Source: Candidatus Villigracilis vicinus (GTDB lineage Bacteria; Chloroflexota; Anaerolineae; Anaerolineales; Villigracilaceae). Taken from it: a stretch of 64,000 nucleotides of DNA. The notes under the pieces are model-generated. The model searched no databases. It was not told the DNA's origin and saw only the letters and a program-made list of their open reading frames with translations. Shown here one piece after another: positions 1 through 7,901 of this stretch. Made by a program: the position numbers and the translations under genes. The DNA lies in the NCBI GenBank assembly GCA_016721315.1, contig JADKIL010000004.1:1-64000 (forward strand). Reading direction: 5' to 3'. Positions within the stretch are counted from its first letter, which is position 1. Each line of letters opens with the position of its first letter.

Positions 1-48
1 GCGGACTTCGTAAAAATAGCACGGGTGGTTTATCCCCGTACGGGCTAA
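1..48 (+). CDS. 3' end of an unidentified gene entering the window
   Basis: An open frame from base 1 ends at the TAA at 46-48 and gives 15 residues (ADFVKIARVVYPRTG). The last bases, including the stop codon, are almost the same as the last bases of the abiEii-like gene at 1512-1521, and the residues before them resemble that protein's C-terminus weakly (DFV..TG against NFL..YTG). It could be the tail of another AbiEii-like gene, but 15 residues cannot establish this. Confidence 0.3.
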   Translation, partial: ADFVKIARVVYPRTG

Positions 49-72
49 CAGCGTAGCACAACGCCCCTCGAA
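39..72 (+). repeat. 34-bp direct repeat, left copy flanking the abiE module
   Basis: This stretch matches 1512-1545 at 32 of 34 positions; the first 23 bases are identical. It contains the stop codon of the incoming gene and about 24 bases after it. The partner copy contains the stop codon of abiEii and the same following bases. The two copies enclose the toxin-antitoxin pair exactly. Confidence 0.85.
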
Positions 73-126
73 ACAACGCCTTATTCAAAAATACCATCTT
101 TTTATAAAAGTGTGGTATTTCTGTTG

Positions 127-132
127 TATAAT
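127..132 (+). promoter_or_regulatory. -10 element TATAAT for a leaderless abiEi transcript
   Basis: A perfect TATAAT ends seven bases before the ATG at 139. Transcription would then start at or next to the start codon, so the message would be leaderless; no Shine-Dalgarno sequence is present. No convincing -35 element is seen 16-18 bases upstream. Confidence 0.5.
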
Positions 133-138
133 ATCCTC

Positions 139-727
139 ATGCCCACCTATAAAAAGATTTTCACAGCGAACAACGGCATCCTGCGCGCCTCGAAAGCCAT
201 TGAATTGGGTGTGCCCAAACACACGCTGTACGAAATGGTCAAAACAGGCGAACTCGTCCGCGAAGCGCAGGGGATTTACCGCCTGAGCGAGACCCCCATG
301 CCAGGGAATCCCGACCTTGTAAATCTCAGCTTGCGCGTGCCGCGGGCAGTGTTCTGTCTCATCTCCGCGCTGTACTTCCACGAACTGACCACGCAGATAC
401 CGCATCAGGTCTATTTTGCCCTGCCGCGTGATGTCAAAACACCCAAGATCGATCATCCCCCCATCCGCGTTTTTCATTTTTCGGCAGAGGCGTATCAGGC
501 AGGCATCGTGGAGCATGAGTTGGACGGGGTCAAGGTCAAAATCTATGACCGCGAGAAAACCGTCGCTGACTGTTTCAAGTTCCGCGAGAAGATCGGCATG
601 GATGTGGCGTCAAGCGCTCAAGGATTATCTTAGGCAGCCGAAGGTCAATGTGACCCTGCTGATGAAATATGCCCGCATCAATCGCGTGGAGAAGGTCATG
701 CGTCCATATCTGGAGGCGCTGCTGTGA
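139..727 (+). pseudogene. AbiEi-like type IV antitoxin, frame broken once
   Basis: The protein begins at ATG 139 (MPTYKKIFT) with a winged-helix-like N-terminus in which residues of the type HTLYEMVKTGELVREAQGIYRL form the DNA-binding wing typical of AbiEi antitoxins. The middle region (about residues 60-150, ending in REKTVADCFKFREKIGMDVA) is typical of the family. After codon GCG near 609 the frame ends early at 631-633, but the frame shifted by one base continues as QALKDYLRQPKVN and ends at 725-727. One extra base (or two missing) near 609-612 explains this. The stop overlaps the GTG start of the following toxin gene, the usual arrangement for AbiE operons. In the family AbiEi represses the operon and counteracts AbiEii. 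Whether the break is real or a sequencing error cannot be told; if real, the intact toxin lacks a full antitoxin. Confidence 0.75.
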
Positions 728-1521
728 AAGAGCCTGTCAAAAATATCGCAGCGTCTATTTTGGCTCGATTGCGGAATCAAGCCGACGAGACGAACCGTCC
801 ATTTGCTGAAATCCTCCAGTATTATGCGATGGAGCGTTTTTTGTATCGGCTCTCGAAGACGGGATACGCCGATAAATTCATTCTTAAAGGCGGCTTGTTA
901 TTTTATGTTTGGGATCTGCCCTTGCGCCGTTCCACACGGGATATTGATTTCCGCGGCTATGTTTCAGGCAACCGCGCAACTCTTTTGAAGATCCTGGATG
1001 AAGTTCTTCAAGTATCCTCGCATGAGGATGGGCTTGTTTGGGATGCACAGTCCGTTTCGGTGGAGGAAACGCAGATCGACGCCGACTATCAGGGCATCCG
1101 CGTTAAGTTGACCGCCCTGCTGGAACGCACCCGCATTCCCGTTCAAATTGATATCGGCTTTTCAGACGAACTTGCGTCGAAAGCCGAACCTATCGAATAC
1201 CCAAACATTCTGTCCAATCTCAAAACTGTCCACATGAAAGGATATCCAAAAGAATCTGTGGTGGCGGAAAAATTCCACGCCATGATCCGTCATGGCGACC
1301 TGAACAGCCGTATGAAGGACTACTACGATCTCTGGTTGATTTCAGAAACATTTGAATTTGATGGGTTATCTTTGCAAAACGCCATCGAAGCAACGTTCAA
1401 CAACAGAGACACAGATATTCCAGACGATAGACCTTCGCCGCTCTCCGATGATTTTGCTCGTGCAAATCAAACCCGCTGGGTGAATTTTCTAAACAAGATG
1501 GAATTGGCTTATACGGGCTAA
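724..1521 (+). CDS. AbiEii-like nucleotidyltransferase toxin
   Basis: A 265-residue protein of the AbiEii / DUF1814 family, the toxin of type IV toxin-antitoxin systems. The nucleotidyltransferase signature is present: LKGG at residues 54-57 and RDIDF at 72-76, with the two metal-binding acidic residues. The later MKDYYDLW motif (about residues 196-203) is also typical. Family members transfer nucleotides to tRNA or other targets and stop growth, for example during phage infection. The GTG start overlaps the antitoxin stop codon (GTGA), so the genes are translationally coupled. The frame is complete, unlike the antitoxin before it. The stop codon lies inside the right copy of the 34-bp direct repeat. 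Confidence 0.85.
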   Translation: MKEPVKNIAASILARLRNQADETNRPFAEILQYYAMERFLYRLSKTGYADKFILKGGLLFYVWDLPLRRSTRDIDFRGYVSGNRATLLKILDEVLQVSSHEDGLVWDAQSVSVEETQIDADYQGIRVKLTALLERTRIPVQIDIGFSDELASKAEPIEYPNILSNLKTVHMKGYPKESVVAEKFHAMIRHGDLNSRMKDYYDLWLISETFEFDGLSLQNAIEATFNNRDTDIPDDRPSPLSDDFARANQTRWVNFLNKMELAYTG

Positions 1522-1545
1522 CAGCGTAGCACAATGCCTCTCGAA
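1512..1545 (+). repeat. 34-bp direct repeat, right copy flanking the abiE module
   Basis: Partner of 39-72 with two mismatches. It starts in the last four codons of the abiEii-like gene and runs about 24 bases past the stop. The copies are 1,473 bases apart, the length of the abiE pair. Confidence 0.85.
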
Positions 1546-1706
1546 CCAGAACCAACCTCCCCTGTAGCGTGAAGCGGGGGATTTTTTCATCCCCAATTCC
1601 AAAACTACCGATTCCCCAAATCCCCACCCCCTTCATCTGATACAATACGCCCCGTCTAATATCGAATTATCTACTCTCTACTCATCTACTCACTGGAAGA
1701 ACCCCA

Positions 1707-3401
1707 ATGGCAAACGAATCCTTAGTCATCTACTCCATGAACAAAGTGGGGCGACTCATCCCCATCAGCAACAAAATGATCCTGCGCGATATTTCGCTCG
1801 GCTTCTACTTCGGCGCCAAGATCGGCGTGCTCGGTCTTAACGGCGCGGGCAAATCCACCCTGCTGCGCATCATCGCAGGCATCGACAAAGACTACATCGG
1901 CGAGATCTCGCAAGCCAAAGGCTACACCTACGGCTACCTCGAGCAGGAACCCAAACTCGACGAAACCAAAACCGTCATCGAATGCGTCAAAGAAGCGGTG
2001 CAACCCATCGTCGATATGCTCGCGCGCTTCGATGAGGTCAACGCCAAATTCGCCGAACCCGATGCCGACTTCGACGCCCTCGTGGCAGAGCAAGCCAAAC
2101 TGCAGGAAGAACTCGACAAGCACGACGCCTGGAATCTCGACAGCCGCCTCGAACTCGCCATGGACGCCCTGCGCTGCCCGCCGTCGGATACGCCCATCAA
2201 GGTCTGCTCAGGCGGAGAAAAGCGCCGCGTCGCGCTCACCCGACTCCTGCTCACTGAACCCGATGTTCTCCTGCTCGACGAACCCACCAACCACCTCGAC
2301 GCCGAATCTGTGGCGTGGCTCGAACATCACCTGCGCGACTACAAAGGCACCGTCATCGCCGTCACCCACGACCGCTACTTCCTCGACAACGTCGCAGGCT
2401 GGATCCTCGAACTCGACCGCGGCTACGGCATCCCCTACAAAGGCAACTACTCCTCCTGGCTCGAACAAAAACAAGAGCGCCTGCGCCTCGAAGAAAAAGC
2501 CGAAAGCCAGCGCCAAAAGACTCTCAGCCGCGAACTCGAATGGATTCGCATGGGCGCCAAGGCGCGTCAGGCAAAGGGACAAGCCCGCGTCACCGCTTAC
2601 GAAAAATTATTGGGGCAAGAAGCCGAAGCACGCCGCGAAGAACTGGATATCTACATCCCGCCTGGTCCGCGCCTCGGTGATCTCGTTTTTGAATTTGACA
2701 AGGTGACCAAGAGCTACGCCAGTCCCGACCAACGGGGCGGCGACCGCCTCATTCTCGACGGGTTTTCTGCCTCTATTCCTCCAGGCTCTATCGTCGGGAT
2801 AATTGGTCCCAACGGCGCAGGCAAGACCACCCTGCTCAAGATGATCACAGGCAAAGAGAAACCCGATAGCGGCACCATCAAGATCGGTGACACCGTCAAA
2901 TTCTCCTACGTCGACCAAACCCGCACCCTCGACCCCGAGAAAACCGTCTACGAAGAAATCTCAGGCGGCGCAGAAAATCTTGAGCTTGGCAAACGCAAAG
3001 TCAACGCACGCGGCTATGTCTCATCCTTCAACTTCGCAGGCTCCGACCAGCAAAAGAAAGTCGGCATCCTCTCAGGCGGAGAACGCAACCGCGTCCATCT
3101 CGCCAAGACCCTCACCGAAGGCGCCAACGTCCTGCTCCTCGATGAACCCACCAACGATTTAGACGTCAACACCCTGCGCGCCCTCGAAGAAGCCCTCAAC
3201 GAATTCGCAGGCACCGCCTTAGTCGTCAGCCACGACCGCTGGTTCCTCGACCGCATCTGCACCCACCTCATCGTCTACGAAGGCGACTCGGTAGCGAAGA
3301 TGTACATCGGCAACTGGTCTGACTACGAAACCATGATGACGGAAAAGTTTGGCAAGGATTTGACACCGCATCGGGTGAAGTACCGCACGCTGAAACGATA
3401 A
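1707..3401 (+). CDS. ettA: Energy-dependent translational throttle protein EttA (ABC-F ATPase)
   Basis: A 564-residue soluble ABC-F protein with two ATPase domains and no membrane segment. Walker A motifs are GLNGAGKST at residues 43-51 and GPNGAGKTT near 367-375; signature motifs are CSGGEKRR near 168 and LSGGERNR near 454; both Walker B motifs read LLLDEPTN. The length, the linker between the domains and the ending HRVKYRTLKR fit EttA rather than Uup or drug-resistance ABC-F proteins. EttA binds the ribosomal E site and couples the first steps of elongation to the ATP/ADP ratio. The start at 1707 follows a GGAAG site. A degenerate copy of the last 18 codons occurs at 4228-4287. Confidence 0.93.
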   Translation: MANESLVIYSMNKVGRLIPISNKMILRDISLGFYFGAKIGVLGLNGAGKSTLLRIIAGIDKDYIGEISQAKGYTYGYLEQEPKLDETKTVIECVKEAVQPIVDMLARFDEVNAKFAEPDADFDALVAEQAKLQEELDKHDAWNLDSRLELAMDALRCPPSDTPIKVCSGGEKRRVALTRLLLTEPDVLLLDEPTNHLDAESVAWLEHHLRDYKGTVIAVTHDRYFLDNVAGWILELDRGYGIPYKGNYSSWLEQKQERLRLEEKAESQRQKTLSRELEWIRMGAKARQAKGQARVTAYEKLLGQEAEARREELDIYIPPGPRLGDLVFEFDKVTKSYASPDQRGGDRLILDGFSASIPPGSIVGIIGPNGAGKTTLLKMITGKEKPDSGTIKIGDTVKFSYVDQTRTLDPEKTVYEEISGGAENLELGKRKVNARGYVSSFNFAGSDQQKKVGILSGGERNRVHLAKTLTEGANVLLLDEPTNDLDVNTLRALEEALNEFAGTALVVSHDRWFLDRICTHLIVYEGDSVAKMYIGNWSDYETMMTEKFGKDLTPHRVKYRTLKR

Positions 3402-3410
3402 TCTTTGTTA

Positions 3411-3491
3411 TGTCATTCTGAGCGAAGCGAAGAATCTCTACCACGACGAGCGAGATTCTTCGGTCGCAAAGAACGCTCCCTCAGAATGACA
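3411..3491. repeat. Dispersed imperfect palindrome, TGTCATTCTGAG family
   Basis: The arms begin TGTCATTCTGAGCG and end CTCAGAATGACA; inside them AGAATCTC pairs with GAGATTCTT. It lies just after the ettA stop codon. It resembles the imperfect repeat at 35565-35702. Such mobile palindromes are common in intergenic DNA of several environmental bacterial groups; no protein is encoded. Confidence 0.75.
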
Positions 3492-3502
3492 TATTGCCCG
3501 TA

Positions 3503-3528
3503 GGGGCGGGGTCTCCCCGCCCCTTTTT
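3503..3528 (+). terminator. Rho-independent terminator after ettA
   Basis: A perfect 9-bp stem GGGGCGGGG / CCCCGCCCC with loop TCT is followed by TTTTT. It is 100 bases beyond the ettA stop and would end the ettA transcript. Confidence 0.85.
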
Positions 3529-3651
3529 GTTTAATCCCACCCCTACGAATCGATATATACTCATTCAGTAATCCCAAAACTCCGTACTGAGTTTAGAATA
3601 TCTAAACGCTAACAAGTCATTATTACTTTTCAGTCAATATGGGAAAAACAT

Positions 3652-4194
3652 ATGAAACAGATTTTGAACTTATTACTGATATTCCTTTTCTTGTCAGCAT
3701 TAACCGCCTGTCAACCAGCCCTAAAAGAATTTCAGCCAGATAAGGATAGTCTCTTTCAGATTTCTTTCTCCTACCCTGCCAGTTGGAATTTGGAATCGCA
3801 CAAGATGTCGAGCGAATCGCCTCCAAATGAAGAAAATCCCTACTTGGAAATACTTTCTTTACCGCAAGATTTTCCGAACGGCGATATTGGCATACAGGCT
3901 TATAAAGAATCCAATCCGCAGGTATTACTACAGGGGTGGGCAGATTTATTTTTGACTAAATACGCATCTGTACTCAAGTCTGATGTCACTGTTCAGATCG
4001 ATGGACATGACGCAAGGTGGTTTACTGTTATTTTTCCACCGTCAACAACTACCAATAATTACCAGGAAACCATTTTCTTTTATGCGGGCGATCGGTTTTA
4101 TGCAATTGGCTTTATTTGCCCTGAGTCAGAAACAAATGGGCTCTTTCATAAGCAGTTTAAAGAGTTCATAAAAAGTATAAAATTTTTGCCGTAG
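3652..4194 (+). CDS. Small secreted lipoprotein, PsbP/DUF1795-like
   Basis: A 180-residue protein with a lipoprotein signal peptide: hydrophobic residues 4-16 and lipobox LTAC with the modified cysteine at residue 20. The mature part has features of PsbP-like domains found in many bacterial lipoproteins: FSYPASWNLES near residues 42-52, a middle segment with GHDARWFTV, and the ending QFKEFIKSIKFLP, which matches the typical last helix. The function is unknown. The gene is AT-rich compared with its neighbours (many AAA, TTA, TTT codons) and lies between intact ettA and a degenerate ettA tail, which suggests that it was brought in as cargo. Confidence 0.7.
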   Translation: MKQILNLLLIFLFLSALTACQPALKEFQPDKDSLFQISFSYPASWNLESHKMSSESPPNEENPYLEILSLPQDFPNGDIGIQAYKESNPQVLLQGWADLFLTKYASVLKSDVTVQIDGHDARWFTVIFPPSTTTNNYQETIFFYAGDRFYAIGFICPESETNGLFHKQFKEFIKSIKFLP

Positions 4195-4213
4195 CATAAA
4201 TATATTTTCTGTA

Positions 4214-4287
4214 GGGGAAAGGTGCCGTAAAAGTTTGGAAAAGTCTTAAATCCGTATCGCGTGAAATATAGAACGTTGAATAGATAA
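4214..4287 (+). pseudogene. Degenerate 3' tail of a second ettA-like gene
   Basis: Codons 4231-4284 read KFGKVLNPYRVKYRTLNR followed by TAA. Fourteen of these 18 residues match the C-terminus of EttA at 3345-3401, and the stop codon is conserved. At DNA level about 16 of 57 bases differ, mostly at third codon positions, so the copy once evolved as a real gene. Its codons (AGA, TTA, TAT) are more AT-rich than those of the intact ettA. A stop codon (TAA 4228-4230) directly precedes the matching part, and no start is present. Confidence 0.8.
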
Positions 4288-4290
4288 ACC

Positions 4291-4327
4291 AAGAGACAGT
4301 CACCTGTGAGGTGACTGTCTCTTTTTA
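4291..4327 (+). terminator. Hairpin terminator, GACAGTCACCT family
   Basis: Perfect 15-bp stem (AAGAGACAGTCACCT paired with AGGTGACTGTCTCTT), three-base loop, then a T run. The core is the same as in the terminator at 7832-7868. It follows the ettA-tail remnant and would serve the lipoprotein gene. Confidence 0.85.
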
Positions 4328-4552
4328 TATCCACAGCAGCGCTGCTTGCATTAAGCATTCCTTCATTCCATCCCACCAATGTACCACAGCCAATTAGCGC
4401 CTCAAATGATAAGATGCCTTATTGGGATATTGTCCATTTTTGTCGCGGTGGGAATTTTTCTTCGTCATTCACGATCGCAAATCCTTGCTTCTGACATAGG
4501 TTGGTGCACCAATCGATCGGCAATCTCCTGAATTTCACGAACAGGATGTTTT

Positions 4553-5824
4553 ATGCAATCAACAAAACCCTCTTTTTTCGCAAAGCTCGCAATGGGTATC
4601 GGGTATATCATCGCCTCCCTATTTAGCGTCGTAGCTGCCTTCATCGGCTTTTTCCTCATGGCGCGTTCCACCAAAAGTGTCGTCGTCATGACCCTCGTAG
4701 GCGCACTTGCGCTCATCGCCGTTGCATTTGGCGGTGCATGGTTAATAACACGCTCGCCAAGAACAGCAGGCATTTATGCAGGCGTCATGTTCTGTCTTAC
4801 CGCCATTTTTTCATCGCAGTACATTTTCAAACCCATCCCGGTCACGGTTCCGTTGCCACAAGAAACATCCGCAACCCAATATTGGCAACTCTCCACCGGC
4901 TCACGCATTGCTTATATCTTCCATCCTGCCCAAGGGAAGGCAAACCCCACGCCGGTCATCTACCTGCATGGCGGACCTGCCGTCCCAACCCGCAGTTCCA
5001 ATTACGAATTCTTCAAGCAACTCACCGCAGATGGTTTCGATGTTTATCTGTACGACCAAACCGGCACCGGGCTTTCTGCTCAGCTGGAAGATATCTCTGA
5101 ATATACCCTCGAACGCAACGTCGCTGACCTTGAAGCTATCCGCCAGCAGATCGGCGCGGAGAAGGTCACCCTCGTTGGCACATCCTGGGGCTCTGTCCTC
5201 GCCGCATATTATCTTGAAGCCTACCCTGACCATGTGGAAAAAGTGGTATTCATGTCGCCGGGCATTCTGGGAGATCGCAGCAATGCGCGTCACGATTACA
5301 GCCGCACCGCCTCCTCCCAAGACGACAGCATTCTCCTGCCTCCGTTGAGAATGATCCTCGCCGGAACCCTGGCACGGACAAACCCCGCAGCCGCGATCAA
5401 CTTCGCCAGCCAGACCGAAATGAACGGTGTGTACGATTCTTTCGTCACCAGCCCCAGCATGGATTATCAAGTCAACTGCAAGGGGTACGAGCCCGGCAAC
5501 AAACCCAGCCGCAGCGGCGGAGGCAATTACTACGCCAACCTGCTCATCCTGCAAAGCCTGAAAAAAGCACACGACCCGCGCCCCAACCTCGCCTCCCTGC
5601 AAACGCCCGCCCTCATCCTGCGCGGCGCATGTGATTACATCCCCTGGGAATCCACGTTGAGCTACAAGCAGACACTCCCCAACTCGAACCTGATCCTCAT
5701 TGAAAATGCCGGTCATGCGCTCACCGAAGCCCAGCCCGAGAAGGTACTCGCTTCCATCCGTGCCTTCCTGACCGATCAACCGCTTCCGATCGCGCCGTAC
5801 ACAAGCGAACAAGCGCCGCAATAA
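4553..5824 (+). CDS. Membrane-anchored alpha/beta hydrolase
   Basis: A 423-residue protein. Residues 10-95 contain about three hydrophobic segments (GYIIASLFSVVAAFIGFFL, VVVMTLVGALALIAVAFGG, GIYAGVMFCLTAIFS), so the enzyme is tied to the membrane. The rest is an alpha/beta hydrolase: oxyanion motif HGGP near 138, nucleophile in GTSWGS with Ser211, probable Asp in ACDYIPW near 361, His in GHALTEAQ near 387. The HGGP and GxSWG motifs are usual in the proline iminopeptidase branch, so a peptidase or esterase role is likely but the substrate is unknown. The start is supported by an AGGA site eight bases upstream. Confidence 0.75.
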   Translation: MQSTKPSFFAKLAMGIGYIIASLFSVVAAFIGFFLMARSTKSVVVMTLVGALALIAVAFGGAWLITRSPRTAGIYAGVMFCLTAIFSSQYIFKPIPVTVPLPQETSATQYWQLSTGSRIAYIFHPAQGKANPTPVIYLHGGPAVPTRSSNYEFFKQLTADGFDVYLYDQTGTGLSAQLEDISEYTLERNVADLEAIRQQIGAEKVTLVGTSWGSVLAAYYLEAYPDHVEKVVFMSPGILGDRSNARHDYSRTASSQDDSILLPPLRMILAGTLARTNPAAAINFASQTEMNGVYDSFVTSPSMDYQVNCKGYEPGNKPSRSGGGNYYANLLILQSLKKAHDPRPNLASLQTPALILRGACDYIPWESTLSYKQTLPNSNLILIENAGHALTEAQPEKVLASIRAFLTDQPLPIAPYTSEQAPQ

Positions 5825-5852
5825 AACATCTTACACCGGCATAGCCTGTCAC

Positions 5853-6584
5853 ATGGATAATAAAATGAGTTACCCCTCCTGGCTTAATGAAATGATCAGA
5901 TGCCCCGAAACCGGAAAGCCTTTAAAGCAATCGGGCGATCTGTATGTTCGAGAAGATGGCAAGCAATACAAAATGACGGATGGCATCCTGTCTGCCGTGT
6001 ACCCCGAAACGCTCTCCGGGGAAGATGCGCAAATGAATCAAACGTACGAACTCCTTGCTCCATTTTATGATTTTTTCGAGCGCATCACGTGGAAACTTTT
6101 CATCGGATCAGACATCGTAAAAGACAGAAGTGATATTGTTTCTCAAATAAAGTTCGAACCCGGCATAAAACTACTTGAAGTATCTCCGGGCTCAGGCGTG
6201 TTCCAAAATGCCCTGCGTGAAAAGGTATCTGACAAAGGTGAGATCGTATCCCTGGATCTATCCATGAATATGCTTCGCCAATGCCAAAAAAGGCACAAGA
6301 CCTTGAACATCCACCTAATTCATGGGAACGCGCAGCACCTCCCATTTGAAGACAATAGTTTTGACGGTCTATTTCATTTTGGCGGGGTCAACTATGGACT
6401 GGTAAGTTGGGGAGATGAAAGATTTTCGCCGGACTATCCAAATAATTTCAGAAAGTCCTTGTTGAGCAAATTAAACCCGGGCTTTCTAAAACCCATGCCC
6501 GAGATCCCTACCGAGGTCTATGATGTGCAGGTGAAAGAAGTTTACAAGGTACATGCTTATTTGGTTACGGCAAGAAAGAAATGA
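5853..6584 (+). CDS. Class I SAM-dependent methyltransferase with an apparent internal deletion
   Basis: A 243-residue protein. Residues 10-50 form a Trm112/UPF0434-like start (IRCPETGKPL). Then comes a methyltransferase fold: the SAM-binding motif I LLEVSPGSGVF (about residues 107-117), the acidic end of strand 2 in IVSLDLSMNML, and a motif similar to FDGLFHFGGVN near 170. In related enzymes the next 20 or so residues carry a helix and the post-motif glycines before a segment like WGDERFSPDYP. Here GGVN runs directly into YGLVSWGDERF, so about 19-20 residues seem to be missing in frame. The enzyme may be inactive. Both the start and the end look complete. Confidence 0.65.
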   Translation: MDNKMSYPSWLNEMIRCPETGKPLKQSGDLYVREDGKQYKMTDGILSAVYPETLSGEDAQMNQTYELLAPFYDFFERITWKLFIGSDIVKDRSDIVSQIKFEPGIKLLEVSPGSGVFQNALREKVSDKGEIVSLDLSMNMLRQCQKRHKTLNIHLIHGNAQHLPFEDNSFDGLFHFGGVNYGLVSWGDERFSPDYPNNFRKSLLSKLNPGFLKPMPEIPTEVYDVQVKEVYKVHAYLVTARKK

Positions 6585-6593
6585 TCTTACGAG

Positions 6594-6623
6594 GGGCAGG
6601 GCTGACAGCACCTGCCCTTTTTC
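6594..6623 (+). terminator. Rho-independent terminator after the methyltransferase
   Basis: Stem GGGCAGG / CCTGCCC around a ten-base loop, followed by TTTTT. Confidence 0.75.
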
Positions 6624-6782
6624 ATTTAATTACTTTCAAGGGAAATGGAAGACTGCCCGCCATGGGCACCTTTCATAATGACCCTGTTATACAGAGTTCA
6701 TGCCGTTTTGAATTCACCAAATATTTTTGTAAGCTCCATTTTTTATAAATCTTAGTATCATTGAAAAATAAAGGAGGGCACA

Positions 6783-7787
6783 ATGTCTTTTTTCAACCTA
6801 TTCAACAAATCGCCCAAAAAAGAAACAAACCAAGAGAAAGCCGCATCAGCCAAACCATGGATGGATAATCCCCTGGCATCGCAAGAAATGCAAAAAAAGC
6901 GTTATGACGCCGCCATGGAATTCTTGCAAGCTTTTCAGGAAAAGATGCCGCTTGTCAATGGAACGCCCCATCCCGGAACGACCCTTTCCATAGTCTCTCG
7001 CCTGGCAGGGACCAACCTCTTCAGGGCAGTGAACGGGAACAAAGAGTTCCAACCCGGGACGGTCATCCTTTCAGAAGAGATCAATCAGGCATATCCTCAA
7101 CTGCTCAACCTCTTTGCCCTATATTGCAAACAAAACGGGGTGGATGTCATGGCAAAACCCCTGGCGGCAAATTTCCCAGAGAATGACAAACCGCTTATGC
7201 AGCTTGACCAGGTCCAGGCGGAGTATCAGGAAAAATTTAACGAAATCATGAAAAAACATGGGCTGGATTATTTGGAAGGAGCACGGGCGGGTATGGTCGT
7301 TTGCTCCATGATCTTCCAATACCATTGTGTGCGTTCCAAGGATATCGATCCGTATGTTGCAACGGGTATCGTGGCGATGGGGGTAGTGGAAGGCGCAAAG
7401 ACAGCTCCATTGCCTGTTGGTTCCCGCCCCAAAGTAGAGATCAATCATGGCGGGCGTTTCCTCATGGGCGAACTTGATGATGTTGTGCCAGAGTCCCTGG
7501 CAAATGGTGGGAATTTTATTGACCCGGGGCCCCGAGCTTTGGAAACCTTAAAGCGTGGAAATATTGACCCATATCTTGTTTACGAACAGGGCTTGCGCAC
7601 TGCGATCGAAGCAAAGACCCCGACCCTTGAATTCGTGAAAGTAGATGTCGACCAAGCCTTCAATGAATGGAGATGGAAGGACTATAACCGTGCTCCGATT
7701 CACATCCGGCTGGTGATCTGGTTGAAAAATAATGCCAGCCAATATGGGTATCAGCAGGATGGGAACAGTTGGGTATTGAAGAGATAG
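6783..7787 (+). CDS. Uncharacterised 334-residue cytoplasmic protein
   Basis: No family is recognised. The protein has no signal peptide or membrane segment. The N-terminal 25 residues are Lys/Ser-rich and likely disordered (NKSPKKETNQEKAA). Residues 30-130 and 140-330 look folded, with a segment GARAGMVVCSMIFQYHCV near 165-182 and a C-terminus ending WLKNNASQYGYQQDGNSWVLKR. The start has a strong AAAGGAGGG site. A degenerate copy of the last 20-40 residues lies at 13457-13566, so a paralogue existed nearby. Codon use resembles that of neighbouring genes. Function unknown. Confidence 0.75.
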   Translation: MSFFNLFNKSPKKETNQEKAASAKPWMDNPLASQEMQKKRYDAAMEFLQAFQEKMPLVNGTPHPGTTLSIVSRLAGTNLFRAVNGNKEFQPGTVILSEEINQAYPQLLNLFALYCKQNGVDVMAKPLAANFPENDKPLMQLDQVQAEYQEKFNEIMKKHGLDYLEGARAGMVVCSMIFQYHCVRSKDIDPYVATGIVAMGVVEGAKTAPLPVGSRPKVEINHGGRFLMGELDDVVPESLANGGNFIDPGPRALETLKRGNIDPYLVYEQGLRTAIEAKTPTLEFVKVDVDQAFNEWRWKDYNRAPIHIRLVIWLKNNASQYGYQQDGNSWVLKR

Positions 7788-7831
7788 ATTCGATACCATA
7801 TAAGCTGCCGAAAACTTATCTTTTCGATTTT

Positions 7832-7868
7832 AAAGTGACAGTCACCTCACAGGTGACTGTCACTTTTA
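7832..7868 (+). terminator. Hairpin terminator, GACAGTCACCT family
   Basis: Perfect 16-bp stem with loop CAC, followed by TTTTAT. The core (GACAGTCACCT paired with AGGTGACTGTC) is shared with 4291-4327. Confidence 0.85.
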
Positions 7869-7873
7869 TATCC

Positions 7874-7901
7874 TTGACAAAATTTATTTACCTAATATAA
7901 T
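7874..7901 (+). promoter_or_regulatory. Sigma70-type promoter of the 7928 TetR gene
   Basis: -35 TTGACA (7874-7879), 16-base spacer, -10 TATAAT (7896-7901). Both elements are perfect. The -10 overlaps the first of two palindromes that look like operators. Confidence 0.75.

Noticed and set aside
4901..5821. A 306-codon minus-strand frame opposite the alpha/beta hydrolase
   Set aside because: It is antisense to a gene with a complete catalytic triad, has no ribosome site and shows no family motif.
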